Origin: Alkalimonas cellulosilytica
Lineage (GTDB): Bacteria > Pseudomonadota > Gammaproteobacteria > Enterobacterales > Alteromonadaceae
DNA: 64,000 nucleotides
Direction: 5' to 3'
Assembly: GCF_036325985.1 (NCBI RefSeq)
Contig: NZ_JAUHLI010000002.1
Span: 62,001 to 126,000 of the forward strand
This document shows, piece after piece, positions 45,045 through 53,702 of this stretch. The stretch's first letter is position 1. The number at the start of each line of letters is the position of its first letter. The position numbers were made by a program, and so were the translations under genes. The notes beneath the pieces were generated by a model. That model did not search any database. It was not told where the DNA came from and saw only the letters and a program-made list of their open reading frames with translations.

Positions 45045-45918
45045 TGGCTTGCAGTGGCTGATCGCCGGTCAGTTTACCTGCCTGGTAATCTCGGATCGCC
45101 TGTTCGATTTCATCAGGGGTGTTCATCACAAAAGGTCCGTACTGAACAACTGGTTCGCCGATGGGTTTGCCAGCCAGCAGGATAACCTTGGTATCGCTCA
45201 GTGCTTTGATCTGCACCTCATCGCCCTGACTAAGCACGGCTGCATGATGCACCCCAATGCTGGCCGGTTGCTGGCTTGTTGGTAACTCCAGGTTGCCTTC
45301 ATAGACATACAGCAGTGCATTGTAAACCGCTGGCAACTGCAATGCGATGTGTTCATCAGCTTGTAAGTGCAAATCATAAAACTGTGGATCCGTGCTCAGG
45401 CCGCGAATGGCACCATCCAGTGTCAGCTGATCTGTCTGAATACGACCGGCAATGACTTTGACCTGACCACCACTTGCTAACGCCGCTTGTGGAATATGCT
45501 CAGGTGCAATATCGACATAGGCGGCTGCTTTCATTTTCTCTGCTGCAGGCAGATTCAGCCACAGCTGAAAACCTTGCATCAAACCGGATTCCTGCTGTGG
45601 CATTTCCGAGTGAATAATGCCCCGACCTGCTGTCATCCACTGCACACCGCCACTTTTCAGGTGGCCTTTATTGCCCATATGGTCTTCATGCAGCATATGG
45701 CCATGCAACATGTAGGTCACGGTTTCAAAGCCACGGTGTGGGTGGGCTGGAAAGCCGGCGATGTAATCGTTGGCTTGGTCGGAGCCAAAACAATCCAGCA
45801 TTAAAAACGGATCCAGCCGCAGTTGTTGGCTAAGGCCAAGGCTGCGCTTGATTTTCACGCCGGCGCCATCGGACACCTGCCGTGCGGGTATCAGTTGTTG
45901 TACGGTTCGAATACTCAT
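45034..45918 (-). CDS. Pirin family protein
   Basis: Cupin-fold protein of 294 residues. The N-terminal cupin has the metal-binding signature FPAHPHRGFETVTYMLHG and the later His/Glu in GRGIIHSEMP; a C-terminal pirin domain follows. Bacterial pirins are reported as quercetinases or as modulators of metabolic enzymes; the role here is unknown. The start at 45918 has GAGGA 7 bases upstream; the frame is open further but without support. Confidence 0.92.
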   Translation of the reverse strand: MSIRTVQQLIPARQVSDGAGVKIKRSLGLSQQLRLDPFLMLDCFGSDQANDYIAGFPAHPHRGFETVTYMLHGHMLHEDHMGNKGHLKSGGVQWMTAGRGIIHSEMPQQESGLMQGFQLWLNLPAAEKMKAAAYVDIAPEHIPQAALASGGQVKVIAGRIQTDQLTLDGAIRGLSTDPQFYDLHLQADEHIALQLPAVYNALLYVYEGNLELPTSQQPASIGVHHAAVLSQGDEVQIKALSDTKVILLAGKPIGEPVVQYGPFVMNTPDEIEQAIRDYQAGKLTGDQPLQAIQI

Positions 45919-46133
45919 CATAAATTCCTCTGTAAGGACAGTGTGCTCATTTAATACCAAGTACATTCGAAAGAAAATTGCATAGATTGGCATGGATGGT
46001 TCTATTTTATGGAATGATGCAGTCCGCCTAAGGTTCAGCTTTGGTTAAGTTGCTGCTTGTTAGCCTGAAAACTGACAAATGAGAAGACTGCCGGATCGTC
46101 TGGTCCTCCGACAGCAGTTACAAGGAGAGCAAA

Positions 46134-46697
46134 ATGAAAAAAATGACCCCTGGCTTAACCCGAGCGAGTTTGACCCGAGTATGTTGTGCCCTGACACTGA
46201 GCCTGGCTGCAGCCAATGTAGCCGCGGTGAACTGGGATCATGTTGGCGTTGGTTATGTCGATCATTTCGGCTCCGGTGCCTATCTTAATCTGAGCCATCA
46301 ATTAGAGCCTCGCTGGGTGATTCGTGCCGATCTGGAGCGGGTATCAAAGCGCTCGGTGGATGTCAGTGAGTTTTCGTTGGGTGCGAATTACTTAACGGAG
46401 TTCAAATTGGACTTTGCACCGTCTATCCAGACTTACATTCGTGGTGGCTTGCAGCATGCCTTCGAAGATGCCAGCGATACAGGTATTTATGCAGGTGTTG
46501 GTATTACCGATAAATTGACACCTGAAGTGGAATGGTTTTCGGAGCTTAGTTATCACACCATTGGTCGTGACTATACCAGTCTGGCCGGTGGCATTGCTTT
46601 TTATTTCAGCCCGGAGTGGGCCGCTCGCACCAGTGTAGCGCTGAACAGCGGTCATCGCTCCAATGAATTCCGGCTGGGCGTGTCTTATCAATTTTAA
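46134..46697 (+). CDS. Small outer-membrane beta-barrel protein
   Basis: Precursor of 187 residues with a signal peptide cut after NVAA (about residue 31). The mature part alternates polar and hydrophobic residues in about eight strands (HVGVGYVDHFGSGAYLNLS; RWVIRADLERVS; GGIAFYFSPEWAARTSVAL) and ends in Phe (GVSYQF), the C-terminal signature recognised by the Bam complex. AAGGAG lies well placed before the ATG. Similar in size to OmpA-like or OmpX-like barrels; no specific function assigned. Confidence 0.82.
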   Translation: MKKMTPGLTRASLTRVCCALTLSLAAANVAAVNWDHVGVGYVDHFGSGAYLNLSHQLEPRWVIRADLERVSKRSVDVSEFSLGANYLTEFKLDFAPSIQTYIRGGLQHAFEDASDTGIYAGVGITDKLTPEVEWFSELSYHTIGRDYTSLAGGIAFYFSPEWAARTSVALNSGHRSNEFRLGVSYQF

Positions 46698-46734
46698 CGC
46701 CTGAGTGTCTCTGTTTTACGCTGCTGCCCATCCT

Positions 46735-47205
46735 TCAGCAGCGTGTCTGGCCTGGTTGTTGCTCATGCTGCAGTAGCCAGGCTTTTTTGTCCAGCCCGCC
46801 GGCATAGCCGGTCAATTGGCCATTGGCGCCGATCACTCGGTGACAGGGAATCATGATAGCCACCGGATTCCGGCTATTGGCCATCCCCACAGCCCGGACT
46901 GCCTTTGGATTGCCAATGGCGTTGGCGATTTGCTGGTAGCTTCTGGTTTCACCAAATGGGATCTGTTGTAGTGCTTGCCACACTTGCTGCTGAAACGCGG
47001 TGCCTGTCGGTACCAAAGGGAGGGTAAAGGCTTGCAAAGTGCCACTAAAGTAACCTTCCAACTGCTTTGCGGCTGCGTTAAGCAAAGCCGTTGTTGGTGC
47101 TTTTAATGCTGTGTCACTCTGCAACAGCCGGACGGCGCAGATCCCTGTTGGGGTGGCTTGAATGGAGACTGCGCCACAAGGGCCTTGGATGATGCATTCA
47201 GTCAT
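46735..47205 (-). CDS. ogt: Methylated-DNA--protein-cysteine methyltransferase
   Basis: Suicide enzyme that removes alkyl groups from O6-alkylguanine. The 156-residue product has the active-site motif IPCHRVIG with Cys121, and the helix-turn-helix with SYQQIANAIGNPKAVRAVG. It starts 8 bases inside the end of the Ada-AlkA fusion gene, so both are translated together as one alkylation-repair unit. Confidence 0.96.
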   Translation of the reverse strand: MTECIIQGPCGAVSIQATPTGICAVRLLQSDTALKAPTTALLNAAAKQLEGYFSGTLQAFTLPLVPTGTAFQQQVWQALQQIPFGETRSYQQIANAIGNPKAVRAVGMANSRNPVAIMIPCHRVIGANGQLTGYAGGLDKKAWLLQHEQQPGQTRC

Positions 47206-48598
47206 GGGGTTGTCCTCTCATGGTGGGGGCCGTCTGAAACCAGAGCTGCAAGGTGGCATAACTCCGCCAGGGCGCCAACTGCTGGTGGCTGATATTTTTA
47301 TCGTGTTGTTGCAGGGCTTTTTGGATGCCCAAATCGCCGCCTAACCAGATATCACTGTCTTGCAAGCCGCGCAAACTGGCGTAATGGCAAGTCCAGGGGC
47401 CTATGCCTTTGATGGCTAGCCATTGCTCCGTGGGAGCATCTGGTTGCCTGAGCATCAGGCGGGCAAAATCACGCAGGGTTTGGCGGCGGGCCTGAGGCAA
47501 CTTCAGCATTAGCAGATCACTATCAGCGATCGTGGCTGGCGTTGGAAACAAGCGCTTATCCGGTTGTTCTGGTAATGGCTCGCCCAGCGCCGCGACTAAA
47601 CGATTTAATTGAGTTCTGGCGGCAGCGACACTGATTTGCTGGCCTAAAATGGCCCTAATGCCGGCTTCCCACACACTCCAGACACCGGGGATGCGTAGAC
47701 CGCTGATTAGATGCTGTTGAAACCAGGGATGCAGACGCAGTTGCTGTTCAATCAGATGGCAATCGGCATCCAGATCCAGTACCCGCCGAATATGTCGAAC
47801 CAATGACCAGATTTCGGTTGCAGCCGGGTAGTGCAATTGAAGCCGCAACTGATTGCCAGCACTGGGCTCAATATAAAAACTGCCGTTGTGCCCTTGCCAC
47901 TCAAAACTGCGGCCATAGCCGGTAGCCGTGCACCATTCCACCTTGTCCAGCGCTCGTGCTTGCCAAAAAGCCAGTAAGGATTGCCAGGCCAAAGGCGGGC
48001 GGTAACTGAGTTCAAGTGTGAGTAAACCATCTGATGCTGGCGATGTGCTGCGCCTTATCTGCCTGGGGCTTAGCTGCAACTGCTTGACAAAAGCATCATT
48101 AAAACGGCGAATGCTGTGAAAGCCTGCCATTAACGCAATGTGGTGAATAGGCAGCTGGGTTTCGTGCAGCAATTTTTTAGCGAACAATACCTGCTGATTA
48201 AGCGCATACTGCTTGGGGGCAATGCCCAGGTGTTGTTGAAACAATTGCCGTAAGTAGCGCTCGCTGATACCAAGCCGCTCGGCCAGTTGGGCCTGATTAT
48301 GCTGCTGCAAGGCGCCTTGATCAATTAAGCGCAGTGCCCGCTGCAAGCTGGTTTGGCTGCCTTGCCAGGCCGGAGAGCCGGGAGCACTGTCCGGCCGGCA
48401 GCGCAGGCAAGGGCGGTAGCCCGCCACGCTGGCTGCAGCTGCACTAGCAAAGTACTCGACATTGCTTTCCAGCGGTGTTTTGGCCGGGCAGATGGAGCGG
48501 CAAAAAATGCCGGTAGATTTTACCGCGGTAAAAAAAGCGCCATCAAAGCGCGGGTCACGGCTTTGGCGTGCTTGTTGGCATATCTCCGGCGTCAACAT
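47198..48598 (-). CDS. alkA: Ada-type sensor/AraC regulator fused to AlkA 3-methyladenine DNA glycosylase
   Basis: Protein of 466 residues joining sensing, regulation and repair. The N-terminal Ada domain has the zinc cysteines C33, C37, C64 and C67; in Ada the first of these accepts the methyl group from DNA phosphotriesters. An AraC-type HTH follows (LAERLGISERYLRQLFQQHLG is here given as two parts: ERLGISERYLRQLF and HIALMAGFHSIRRFNDAF). Then comes an AlkA N-terminal domain and the HhH-GPD glycosylase with IKGIGPWTCHYASLRGL and the catalytic Asp in GGDLGIQKAL. It should both activate its own operon and excise alkylated bases. Confidence 0.93.
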   Translation of the reverse strand: MLTPEICQQARQSRDPRFDGAFFTAVKSTGIFCRSICPAKTPLESNVEYFASAAAASVAGYRPCLRCRPDSAPGSPAWQGSQTSLQRALRLIDQGALQQHNQAQLAERLGISERYLRQLFQQHLGIAPKQYALNQQVLFAKKLLHETQLPIHHIALMAGFHSIRRFNDAFVKQLQLSPRQIRRSTSPASDGLLTLELSYRPPLAWQSLLAFWQARALDKVEWCTATGYGRSFEWQGHNGSFYIEPSAGNQLRLQLHYPAATEIWSLVRHIRRVLDLDADCHLIEQQLRLHPWFQQHLISGLRIPGVWSVWEAGIRAILGQQISVAAARTQLNRLVAALGEPLPEQPDKRLFPTPATIADSDLLMLKLPQARRQTLRDFARLMLRQPDAPTEQWLAIKGIGPWTCHYASLRGLQDSDIWLGGDLGIQKALQQHDKNISHQQLAPWRSYATLQLWFQTAPTMRGQPHD

Positions 48599-48627
48599 AA
48601 ACGGGTTCCCATCATTGAATCAGGCTG

Positions 48628-48636
48628 AGTATATCA
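48628..48636 (-). promoter_or_regulatory. Extended -10 promoter of the Ada-AlkA/ogt operon
   Basis: On the minus strand TGA precedes TATACT (48633-48628), about 30 bases before the start codon. A weak -35 would suit a promoter activated by methylated Ada, though no clear Ada box was found. Confidence 0.45.
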
Positions 48637-48690
48637 GGCTAGGCAACAAATACTGGCCGGATCCGGTACTGAATACAGCAATACCGGGCT

Positions 48691-48722
48691 TAAAAAAAGC
48701 TCTGGCTGATGCCAGAGCTTTT
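48691..48722 (-). terminator. Intrinsic terminator of the TonB receptor gene
   Basis: A 12-base perfect stem (48695-48706 with 48711-48722) closes a 4-base loop. On the minus strand it ends in seven T (48698-48692). It lies 28 bases after the receptor stop. Confidence 0.9.
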
Positions 48723-48749
48723 GATACAAGACTTCATTACAGTGCTCGA

Positions 48750-51700
48750 CTAGAGGCGTAAATTGACCCCCGCAAAGAAGGTGCGGCCAGCAGCGCTTAC
48801 CGGGTAAGCGTAGTTGGTGATAAAGGGTTTTTCATTGGTCAGGTTATTGACGCCACCGTAGAGCATCAGCTCCGGGCTCAACTTATAGCTGGCGTTCATA
48901 TTGTGAACCAGCGTAGAGGGCATCATGACTGAATCGCCGTACAATGACTGGTAGGTATCTTTAAGTGCAAAGCGGAGTAATTGTTTTCCATGATACTGAG
49001 TCTGCCAGCCTACACGTAGCTCCCGATACTCCCATGACAGATTAGCATTACCCGCAAGTTTTGGATTGCGATTTTCTTCTAATATGTCATTAAACTCATC
49101 AATATTTAATGGGTTGGTAAAGTTTCTCAGTTTCTCCATACGTGTGCCAGCAACACGAGCACTTACATTATGTTCGCCCAGACTGAAATTGTAGCCAACT
49201 GAGAAATCAATACCTGATGCTTCACGTTTGGCGAAGTTGATATCGGTAGATTTCATAAAATTAAAGCCACCGAAAAACAAAGAGTTAGGGTCGGAGTTTC
49301 GGGTCAGTAAATCACAAAACTGAGCATTTAAACTACTCCCGGTAAAACAACCATCGGCAATGTTCTGACCACTAACAGCGTTGATGGCATCTTTGAGGTT
49401 GATGCGCCAGTAATCCACACTCATGTTGAAGCCTGGCAAGAAACCTGGGGTAAACACAAAGCCTACCGTCAGGGTTTCTGCAGTCTCTTCCTGCAGATCC
49501 GGGTTACCTCCGACTACTCCACCAAAGGCCGCGGTGAGTGGATCGGCAAAGCTGTAGTTGCCGTCTCCATCAAATGGGTCCAGGCCAATGGTGTTGAAAT
49601 AAGCCACGCAATTAGCCTGAGTATTATTCGCTCGCTCGGGATCATTGGGCCGGATAGCATTTATTTGTGCTGCATCACACGGATCTGCTGGACGGAAGGT
49701 GGTGCCCGTTTCAGGACCGAATAATTCGGTAATATTCGGCGCCCGCACGGCTTCGGAGTAACTGGTACGAATACGTAAGTCCTGTACCGGAGCCCAAAGC
49801 AGATTGGCGCGCCAGGTGGTGGTATTACCAATGGTGGAATAATCCGAAACCCGACCTGCCAGATCCAGCGTTAACTCATCAGCCAGGAAAGTATCAAACA
49901 GCAGGGGGATGGATAATTCAGCAAAAACTTCATAGACATGGTAATTCCCTCGTTCATTACGAACAATGGTTTCAGGCCTGAAGGTCAAACTGGCATTGCT
50001 GGAAACATCGGCCACGTTAGAGCCGGCTGGGTATGGAGCACCCGCAGGAATCACGCCGCGGCGCCACTCATCAAACTCAGCTTTTGATGTTTCACGGCGG
50101 TACTCAACACCTGCAGCAAAGGCGATGGCACCACCTGGCAGCTCAAAGTAATCGCCAAAATCACCGGCCAGCGAAGCGCTTAATACTGTTTGATCCAGCG
50201 TAATTTTGCTTTCGTTGGTGCGGGTGACCCAATCCAGCGCTTCCTGAGTGACTCCAACCCGTCCTGCCCAGATATTCAGGGGTACACAGCTGCCATCACC
50301 AGGCGTAAAGGTAAAGTAGCCAGGATCATAGTTTGGGATATTAAAGGGAGTTCCCATGGCCGGTGTGGTTGGGTCAACATTAACCCGACAGTCTGGTTGA
50401 CCACCGGCGGGATTACTTACGGCGTCGATAGCGGCAAAGAAGCGATCCACAATTACTTGATGCGTCAATTCAGACTTACGGGTGAACTGGCCATAGACTG
50501 CGCTAGCATCCCAGCTCCAACCATTATCCAGAAAGCCATCAATGCTGACAACTCCTCGAATGGTTTCCCGTTTGTTAGTTTCCATGGCATCGCCAAGGCC
50601 AATAGGATCGATGGTTAAGCTGACCCCTCCGGTTTGCTGAGCAATAGGACGGATAAATTCGGGTAAAAATGGGTTATCTGGTGCTCCAAGCAGTAAGTCC
50701 CAGAAGGACGTTGGATGGATGGTATTTTTAGCTTCCTGACGAACGTATTTCAGCTCACCCCGAAGCACGATATCTGACGTCAGGTCGTAGCTGCTCAATA
50801 AGTTAATGGCAAAACGCTCTTCGGGGATCAGTAAGTAGCTGGTGTTTTGCTGGATGGTATCAAAGGAGTCACCACCAAAACCCTGAGTGGGGCTAGCGAC
50901 TAATCCGTCCTGCACCGGGCGGTAAGTGCCGTCGGGCAAAATGGTCCAGCAGCCACCTAGAGCGCCGAAGGCGCCAGGGGCAAAGGAAGAGGTCCAGCCG
51001 GTAAAGGAGTCCAGACAGTCCGGTATACCATTTCCATCCAAATCAATGGGGGTAAACTCGTCAAAGCCAGCAAAGGTAAAGCCATTTCCTGGAGCAATCA
51101 AACCATAACCCGAGGTAAAGGGGAAGGTTCGTCCTGGCAATATCGCGCGTTGTGGCACGATGCCAGCCCGCTCAATCAATGCCAGTTCTGCCGATGTTAG
51201 ATTGGGGCGGGTACCAAAGGTGGCTTCGTAGTTATTCAAAAACGCATCAGCCGAGCCTGGGATGGCCAGCCCATAAACCGGACGACCTTGGGACGGGTTG
51301 TAAAACTGATGAAAGTGAGGCGTATCGCTGCGGTTTAAATCGCCTATTTGAAAGCGGCGATCAGGATTCACCCAGTCACGGCCTGAACCTATCAAATGGC
51401 CATCTTTGCGTTCATAAGCGCGTAAGCCCCGATCTTGGCCGTAGGATAGATTCAGGGCAACATTGCCGCGATTGTCAGCAAAGTTGCTGCCCCAGGTTGC
51501 ATCCAGCTTGTATTTGTGGGCACCGCCTTCGTCGGCTCCACTGGTTTGCGCATCGAACTCAAAACCTTCGAAATCATCGCGCAAAATAAAGTTGACCACC
51601 CCCGTCACCGCATCGGCGCCATACACAGCCGAAGCTCCACCGGTCAGTACTTCCACCCGGCGCACCAAACTGGCCGGGATGGAGCCGACATCAACGGCCG

Positions 51701-52112
51701 AGGATCCCTGAGTACCACCAACATGGCGCTTGCCGTTCACCAGCACCAGAGTACGGTTGGAGCCCATACTCCGCAGGTTCAGCACATTGGTACCACTGGC
51801 AAAACCGCTTTCATTGGCCATGGAACTGGTGGTGGAGGAGAACAGCGCCGGGATATCGTTGACTACATCGGCGATGGAAAACTCACCCGACATCCGGATT
51901 TCTTCTTCACTGATCGACTGCACTGGCGATGGCGAGGCCAGGTTGGCATCACGGGCAATCCGCGAGCCGGTCACGAAAATACGCTCGACACTTTCGGTTT
52001 CTTCACTGACACTTTCGCTTTGTTCTGCAAACAAAACAGGCGAAGTAAATAGGATGGATAGCGCAACCGCTATTATTGATTTTTGGTACAAGTCAATGTG
52101 CTTCGTCTTCAT
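48750..52112 (-). CDS. TonB-dependent outer-membrane receptor
   Basis: Large receptor of 1120 residues. A signal peptide ends near VLFA; a TonB-box-like ERIFVTGSRI follows (about 44-53). The plug domain is clear (SPSPVQSISEEEIRMSG; NLRSMGSNRTLVLVNGKRH; GGASAVYGADAVTGVVNFIL), then a long beta barrel ending GRTFFAGVNLRL. Receptors of this type in aquatic bacteria take up siderophores, vitamins, peptides or glycans. No substrate-specific enzyme or regulator gene is next to it, so the ligand is unknown. GGAGC precedes the ATG. Confidence 0.94.
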   Translation of the reverse strand: MKTKHIDLYQKSIIAVALSILFTSPVLFAEQSESVSEETESVERIFVTGSRIARDANLASPSPVQSISEEEIRMSGEFSIADVVNDIPALFSSTTSSMANESGFASGTNVLNLRSMGSNRTLVLVNGKRHVGGTQGSSAVDVGSIPASLVRRVEVLTGGASAVYGADAVTGVVNFILRDDFEGFEFDAQTSGADEGGAHKYKLDATWGSNFADNRGNVALNLSYGQDRGLRAYERKDGHLIGSGRDWVNPDRRFQIGDLNRSDTPHFHQFYNPSQGRPVYGLAIPGSADAFLNNYEATFGTRPNLTSAELALIERAGIVPQRAILPGRTFPFTSGYGLIAPGNGFTFAGFDEFTPIDLDGNGIPDCLDSFTGWTSSFAPGAFGALGGCWTILPDGTYRPVQDGLVASPTQGFGGDSFDTIQQNTSYLLIPEERFAINLLSSYDLTSDIVLRGELKYVRQEAKNTIHPTSFWDLLLGAPDNPFLPEFIRPIAQQTGGVSLTIDPIGLGDAMETNKRETIRGVVSIDGFLDNGWSWDASAVYGQFTRKSELTHQVIVDRFFAAIDAVSNPAGGQPDCRVNVDPTTPAMGTPFNIPNYDPGYFTFTPGDGSCVPLNIWAGRVGVTQEALDWVTRTNESKITLDQTVLSASLAGDFGDYFELPGGAIAFAAGVEYRRETSKAEFDEWRRGVIPAGAPYPAGSNVADVSSNASLTFRPETIVRNERGNYHVYEVFAELSIPLLFDTFLADELTLDLAGRVSDYSTIGNTTTWRANLLWAPVQDLRIRTSYSEAVRAPNITELFGPETGTTFRPADPCDAAQINAIRPNDPERANNTQANCVAYFNTIGLDPFDGDGNYSFADPLTAAFGGVVGGNPDLQEETAETLTVGFVFTPGFLPGFNMSVDYWRINLKDAINAVSGQNIADGCFTGSSLNAQFCDLLTRNSDPNSLFFGGFNFMKSTDINFAKREASGIDFSVGYNFSLGEHNVSARVAGTRMEKLRNFTNPLNIDEFNDILEENRNPKLAGNANLSWEYRELRVGWQTQYHGKQLLRFALKDTYQSLYGDSVMMPSTLVHNMNASYKLSPELMLYGGVNNLTNEKPFITNYAYPVSAAGRTFFAGVNLRL

Positions 52113-52145
52113 TTTTGCTCCATTTATCGCATGGGTTCTTTATGG

Positions 52146-52173
52146 AGCATGGCAAAAACTATGCCGCTGACAA
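52146..52173 (-). promoter_or_regulatory. Promoter of the TonB receptor gene
   Basis: On the minus strand TTGTCA (52173-52168) and CATGCT (52151-52146) are 16 bases apart, with TGC directly before the -10 (extended -10). It gives a leader of about 27 bases. Confidence 0.6.
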
Positions 52174-52211
52174 GTTTATTTATGCGCTATTATGGGGAAA
52201 TTAACCTGAAA

Positions 52212-52252
52212 ATATGCATTTATATGCAGATAATGTCGATTTTTGTGCATAT
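52212..52252. repeat. Three TGCATAT motifs upstream of the TonB receptor promoter
   Basis: ATATGCA occurs at 52212-52218 and 52222-52228, and its complement TGCATAT at 52246-52252. They lie 40-80 bases upstream of the promoter in AT-rich DNA, where an activator or repressor could bind. Confidence 0.5.
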
Positions 52253-52342
52253 TTTTTGGTTGATTGAAAATGTTGCGCACTTGCTTGGTGCAAGATGGCT
52301 GATGGTTTAATTTCGAAAAAGCAGTGCGTTAAAACACGCTAT

Positions 52343-52375
52343 CCCCATAGTGGTACTTTTTGTACCTCTATGGGG
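52343..52375. repeat. Long imperfect palindrome
   Basis: CCCCATAG (52343-52350) and CTATGGGG (52368-52375), then GGTAC (52352-52356) and GTACC (52362-52366), form a 14-position stem with one T-T mismatch and a TTTTT loop. No T run follows on either strand, so it is not a standard terminator. It sits between the receptor promoter region and the terminator of the next gene. The rest of 52253-52407 shows nothing else I can name. Confidence 0.65.
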
Positions 52376-52407
52376 CGATGGCAAGTGATTATAATTATGC
52401 ACGATAT

Positions 52408-52441
52408 AAAAAAAGGGCTTCGTTTACATTGAAAGCCCTTT
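52408..52441 (-). terminator. Intrinsic terminator of the calcium-loop protein gene
   Basis: AAAGGGCTT and AAGCCCTTT (52412-52420 and 52433-52441) form a 9-base stem. On the minus strand it runs into seven T (52414-52408). It lies 39 bases after the stop of the gene at 52481. Confidence 0.88.
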
Positions 52442-52480
52442 ATCAGTTACAAGTTTTACGCATTGTGCCTAAGGTGATAC

Positions 52481-53494
52481 TCAGACCAGCAAGTCAATCT
52501 GTTGCACCAGGCCAGCTTTACCTGTGGTGCTTAAAAAGACACTGCTGCGCTGCAGCATACCGGCAAGCTGGTCGCTGTTGTCAAAAAACAGCGGCATCCG
52601 GGTGGGGACCGACTGCACCGAGACGGCACCGATTTGCGCCTCTGCCATACTCAGTTGCTGACCATCCGGCCGCCACAGGTACAGGTCTTGCCAGATGGTA
52701 TCTTGCTGGTCGATAAAGCCATTGCCATCCAGGTCGTAAGCAGCTAGTTCGGCAAAACCTTCACCGGTGCTGGGGCCAAAGAGTTCGGCACCGGACTCAA
52801 TCCTGCCATTGCCGGTTTTATCCAGCCCCAGATAAAACTGCTGCGCTGCCAGGTTGGGCAGTTGCACCGGCACACCGGTATTAAAGAGATCAAAACTAAA
52901 AGTATCGCCGCTTAGTTGCGCTGGCATGCCATTCAGGCTAATGACGATAGGATCCTGCAGCTCGCTGGCCAGCAGAGTACGGCTGCTGATGGTAGCCCAG
53001 CTGTATTCCATCTGAAACGAAAAGTCCCAGTTGATTTGCTGGCCATCAGCCAATTGTGCCGAGCCACTGAAACTGGCAGAGACTGCCTGATAGCCAAACT
53101 CCCATTCGGTAATGCGGATCAGCTCATCGTTGCCGGTTGGCTCTGCAGCTCTGATCTGAGGTGTTTCTCCAGTTGGACTGAGCTGGTAGAGTTCAATCTG
53201 GCGGTTGGATAGCTGCTCCAGAATACGCTTGACCATGCCAACAGTCTGATAGGCATTGAAGGCTTTTTCTTCCAGTGCTTGCTCTTCGTCAGCCGGTTGG
53301 TTATCAACGGCTTCTGCTGCTGGCTCAATGCGGTTGCGTTGCAGTGCCTGTTGCGCCCGCTCTGTTGCTTGCGCAGGCAATACAGGTGTAACTGCCCGGT
53401 TGGCAGGCACTTGGCTTCGTTGCTCCTGGCGACCCTGAAACACTGCACTGACTTCCGTCGCCCGGAGTTGTTGCGTTGCTGTCATAAGTTCCAT
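52481..53494 (-). CDS. Uncharacterised protein with EF-hand-like calcium loops, probable FliA regulon member
   Basis: I do not recognise a named family. The 337-residue product has no signal peptide. Residues 1-80 are Gln/Ala/Glu-rich and probably unstructured. A beta-rich middle (about 125-215; ITEWEFGYQAVSASFSG) follows. Two calcium-binding-like loops come next: a partial one from D225 (LDKTGNGRIE) and a good one from D254 (DLDGNGFIDQQD: D254, D256, N258, D262, D265), followed by LYLW, a layout seen in RTX-type and other secreted calcium-binding proteins. GGAGC lies before the ATG. A sigma-28-like promoter ends 30 bases upstream, which suggests expression with late flagellar genes. Confidence 0.75.
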   Translation of the reverse strand: MELMTATQQLRATEVSAVFQGRQEQRSQVPANRAVTPVLPAQATERAQQALQRNRIEPAAEAVDNQPADEEQALEEKAFNAYQTVGMVKRILEQLSNRQIELYQLSPTGETPQIRAAEPTGNDELIRITEWEFGYQAVSASFSGSAQLADGQQINWDFSFQMEYSWATISSRTLLASELQDPIVISLNGMPAQLSGDTFSFDLFNTGVPVQLPNLAAQQFYLGLDKTGNGRIESGAELFGPSTGEGFAELAAYDLDGNGFIDQQDTIWQDLYLWRPDGQQLSMAEAQIGAVSVQSVPTRMPLFFDNSDQLAGMLQRSSVFLSTTGKAGLVQQIDLLV

Positions 53495-53524
53495 AACAGG
53501 CTCCGGCTGGGGGATGATACCGGG

Positions 53525-53551
53525 TTATCGGCTGGAAGAATGCAGTATTGA
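53525..53551 (-). promoter_or_regulatory. Sigma-28 (FliA) promoter of the calcium-loop protein gene
   Basis: On the minus strand TCAATACT (53551-53544), an 11-base spacer and GCCGATAA (53532-53525). The -10 is a perfect match to the FliA consensus and the -35 core TCAA differs from TAAA by one base; the spacing is exact. Confidence 0.7.
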
Positions 53552-53633
53552 GTGTTTTTTGAACAATTTCTTTGTGTTCTGTCGTATTTGAAAGGGGGAA
53601 GAACCGATAGCGGTCTGTTTTGTAAAAAACCAC

Positions 53634-53642
53634 TGGTATAGT
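53634..53642 (+). promoter_or_regulatory. Extended -10 promoter of the RND operon
   Basis: TGG precedes TATAGT (53637-53642), about 60 bases before the GTG start of the adaptor gene. The region lies between divergent genes. Confidence 0.45.
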
Positions 53643-53702
53643 TTATCAGTAACCCTATGGTTGGATAGTCGGTCATTGATGCATGATTTGAAGGGGAAAG
53701 AT

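Noticed and set aside
51516..52170. Overlapping plus-strand frames opposite the TonB receptor start
   Set aside because: Shadow frames of the conserved plug-domain coding sequence, without start signals.
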